From Cranoglanis bouderius (Eukaryota > Chordata > Actinopteri > Siluriformes > Cranoglanididae), in assembly GCA_023630585.1 (NCBI GenBank), contig CM042555.1:10996001-11060000 (forward strand): 64,000 nt of DNA. The letters are read 5' to 3'. The translations under genes were made by a program, and so were the position numbers. Below the pieces are notes generated by a model. It was not told where the DNA came from. It saw only the letters and a list, made by a program, of their open reading frames with translations, and did no database searches. This document shows positions 61,917 to 64,000 of the stretch, in pieces (the first letter of the stretch is position 1; the number at the start of each line of letters is the position of its first letter).

Positions 61917-62510
61917 AAGATGGAAGGAGCAAGACAGAAGGAAAGAGTGAGAGAAGCTGGGAGAGTGGGAGAAAAAAAAAGAAGAAAAAAAAAACATGAC
62001 AAGAATGAAACTGAAACAGAAGAGGTCAGGAGAGGGAGAAAGGGACAAAGAGCGGGCAGGAGAGAGGGAGGGAAATCGAGGACGAGCGAGCATAAAAGCA
62101 AGAGCAATAAAGAAAGAGATAGAAAAGTTTTAAAAAAAAAAGAGGAATGGGAAGAGAATATGGAGCAAGAGAGAAGGAGAGGGTGAGAGGTTGGGAAAGA
62201 GAAAAAGGAAATTGGGGAAAATTAAGAGAGGTAGAATAAAAAGAAATTAAACAAAAGAGACAAGGAGCAAGAGAGAGAGATATAGTGAACAAAGAAAGAG
62301 TGCAGAAAAACAGATAGGAAAGAGACTGAATGATTGGGAGAAAAGTGAGAGAAGTAATTGGAAAACAAAACAAGTGGGGGGACAACATAAAAAAGCGAAA
62401 GGAGAATAAAAGCATGAGTGAAAGAGAGAGATGGAGGAGAGAGGTTGGGAGAGATAAAGGGAAAAGTCATGTCTGAGAGAAAGAAAGAAAGATGCATTAG
62501 GAGAGATGGC

Positions 62511-62570
<60 letters not shown>
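61917..62570. repeat. Long purine-rich (GA/A) tract
   Basis: Over about 650 bases nearly all plus-strand bases are A or G, in an irregular mix ending with a pure (GA)n at 62512-62568. The host-gene transcript would carry a long pyrimidine tract here. Confidence 0.9.
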
Positions 62571-63185
62571 AACAAGCTTCCATTCACTCCATTCATCTCT
62601 GCTCGCACTCGCAGCCTCTTCCCTGAAGATGTTGTCCTGCTTCATTGATAAAGATGTGCAGGAGCAGGTGAACTGGAGCGACTCAGCCAGCACACAGGCA
62701 ATTAAAAACATGACGTGACCCACCCAACCCCCCCCCCCCCAAAAAAAAAAAAAAGAAAAGAAAAAAAACCGTGTTTGGAAAAAGAAGTGCTAATCTGTTC
62801 AGTTTTTTTTTTTTTTTGGTTTGACAACACGGTTTGTACACATGCACCTGAGCAGGAGGAGGAGTCTCGTTAACCCGCGCTCCTTCCACATATTACATCA
62901 TATAAAGCAATACTCCTACATTATATCCTACAATGCAGCATTCTTATTCATCTTTAAATGTATAACATGTAAGAGTGTAAAAGTTTTGTGAAATGTATGT
63001 CAAATGAATCCAGTCAAATGTCCACAGCCATTTTTGCTACTGATGTGTGGAAAATAAATCCGTGTCCATTTGCTCTGGCGCCCCTACACGACGTATCCCA
63101 GGATGCACCTCCATCTGTGATTGTCCCTCAGTGTTGCAGCAGCCAGGCAACTCGGCTGGCACAGAGCCTGTCTTTCAGCGCGACG

Positions 63186-63195
63186 CTAAAAATAG
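63186..63195. promoter_or_regulatory. MEF2-type site CTAAAAATAG
   Basis: A perfect match to YTAWWWWTAR within repeat-free intron sequence of normal composition. No further evidence of enhancer function. Confidence 0.25.
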
Positions 63196-63281
63196 CCAGG
63201 TTCATTAACATCGAAACTCATTCAGCAGAGGGAGACACTCACTGCCTCACACACAGGAGCAGAACTTTCCCTCCATCACAA

Positions 63282-63363
63282 TTCACACACACACACACAG
63301 ACTCACACACACAGACACACACACACACAGACACACACCCCCTCTCTCACACACACACCCTCT

Positions 63364-63394
<31 letters not shown>

Positions 63395-63911
63395 TCACAC
63401 ACCCACAGACTCACACACCACATCCCTCTCTCACACACACAGACTCACACACCCTCTCTCACACACAGACACACACCCTCCCTCTCACACACACAGACAC
63501 ACACCCCCCTCTCTCACACACACAGACACACACCCCCTCTCTCACACACTCACACACCCCCCCCTCTCTCACACACACAGACTCACACTCTCTCTCACAC
63601 ACACAGACTCACACACACTCTCTCACACACACAGACTCACACCCTCTCTCACACACACAGACTCACACCCTCTCTCACACACACAGACTCACACCCCTCT
63701 CTCACACACAGACTCACACCTCTCTCACACACACAGACTCACACCCCTCTCTCACACACACACACACCCTCTCTCACACACACCCTCTCTCACACACACA
63801 CACACTCTCTCTCACACACACACTCTCTCTCTCACACACACACCCCTCTCTCTCACACACACCCCCTCTCTCTCTCACACACACACACTCACACACACAG
63901 ACTCACACACC

Positions 63912-63948
<37 letters not shown>

Positions 63949-64000
63949 TCACACACTCTCTCTCACACACACAGACTCACACCTCTCTCTCTCACACACA
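63282..64000. repeat. CA/CT minisatellite running off the window end
   Basis: Irregular tandem units of about 20-30 bases built from CTCTCTCACACACACAGACT and CACACC. The array continues past base 64000. All C, A and T with G only in CAGA. Several unit variants alternate. Confidence 0.95.

Larger units (their letters stand above)
61574..64000. other. 5' intron of hsd17b12, incomplete
   Basis: The upstream exon carrying the TGxxxGIG cofactor motif was looked for here and not found, so this is intron up to the window end. It holds the purine tract, C10/A14 runs at 62729-62754, a repeat-free patch with a MEF2-type site at 62880-63280, and the terminal minisatellite. Confidence 0.6.

Noticed and set aside
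62247..62723. 158-codon minus-strand ORF starting with a signal-peptide-like MFLIACVLAESLQF
   Set aside because: It runs straight into the (GA)n/(CT)n tract, giving a poly-Ser/Leu protein. No splice sites or family match; it is open because the tract lacks stop codons.
63282..64000. Regular repeated units that could suggest a CRISPR-like array
   Set aside because: Units vary in length, have no unique spacers, and are simple CA/CT sequence in a fish genome.
61574..64000. Search for the upstream hsd17b12 exon with TGxxxGIG
   Set aside because: No minus-strand frame contains it; the exon must lie beyond the window.

Overview
This window is nuclear genomic DNA of a ray-finned fish. The evidence is a split vertebrate gene with GT/GC-AG introns, a high AT content, dense dinucleotide microsatellites, many Tc1/mariner-type elements with TA target sites, and tRNA-derived SINEs of the kinds common in ostariophysan fishes. 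A catfish-like species is my best guess, but that rests on remembered repeat families. There are no bacterial or organellar features, and I see no tRNA, rRNA or CRISPR array.

Two protein-coding genes can be supported, both on the minus strand. At 50.5-61.6 kb lie eight coding exons, including the stop codon, of hsd17b12 (very-long-chain 3-oxoacyl-CoA reductase / 17-beta-hydroxysteroid dehydrogenase 12, most like the fish 'a' paralog). All exon junctions agree in phase. Exons for the N-terminal ~90 residues (membrane anchor and first NADPH-binding motif) lie beyond 64 kb. At 41.85-42.19 kb is a single-exon 112-codon gene that I recognise as a homolog of vertebrate C11orf96 (Ag2). It has a TATA box and GC-richer upstream DNA with a perfect NF-kappaB-type site. 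In human, C11orf96 also lies 3' of HSD17B12 in the same orientation, with ALKBH3 between them; I see no alkbh3 here.

The layout is as follows. 1-41.3 kb is a gene desert of AT-rich DNA with SINEs, MITEs, Tc1 relics, microsatellites and several repeat-free, more complex blocks that look like conserved non-coding elements (4.5-5.4, 26.4-26.7, 29.0-29.5, 32.0-32.7 and 39.1-40.1 kb). 41.3-42.6 kb holds the C11orf96-like gene and its promoter. 42.7-50.3 kb is transposon-rich intergenic DNA. 50.3-64 kb is hsd17b12, whose introns carry a Tc1 element with its catalytic centre deleted, a 660-bp MITE, and a Kolobok-like element (TTAA target site, 21-bp inverted repeats, broken THAP domain). Above 61.6 kb is intron with a ~650-bp purine tract and a CA/CT minisatellite that runs off the window.

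I did not find a wholly new biological system. The observations most worth checking are the Kolobok-like element, the GC-AG intron, the UG repeat beside a 5' splice site, the HSD17B12-C11orf96 microsynteny with its inducible-looking promoter, and a repeat family in which one copy carries a SINE and another shows the empty site.
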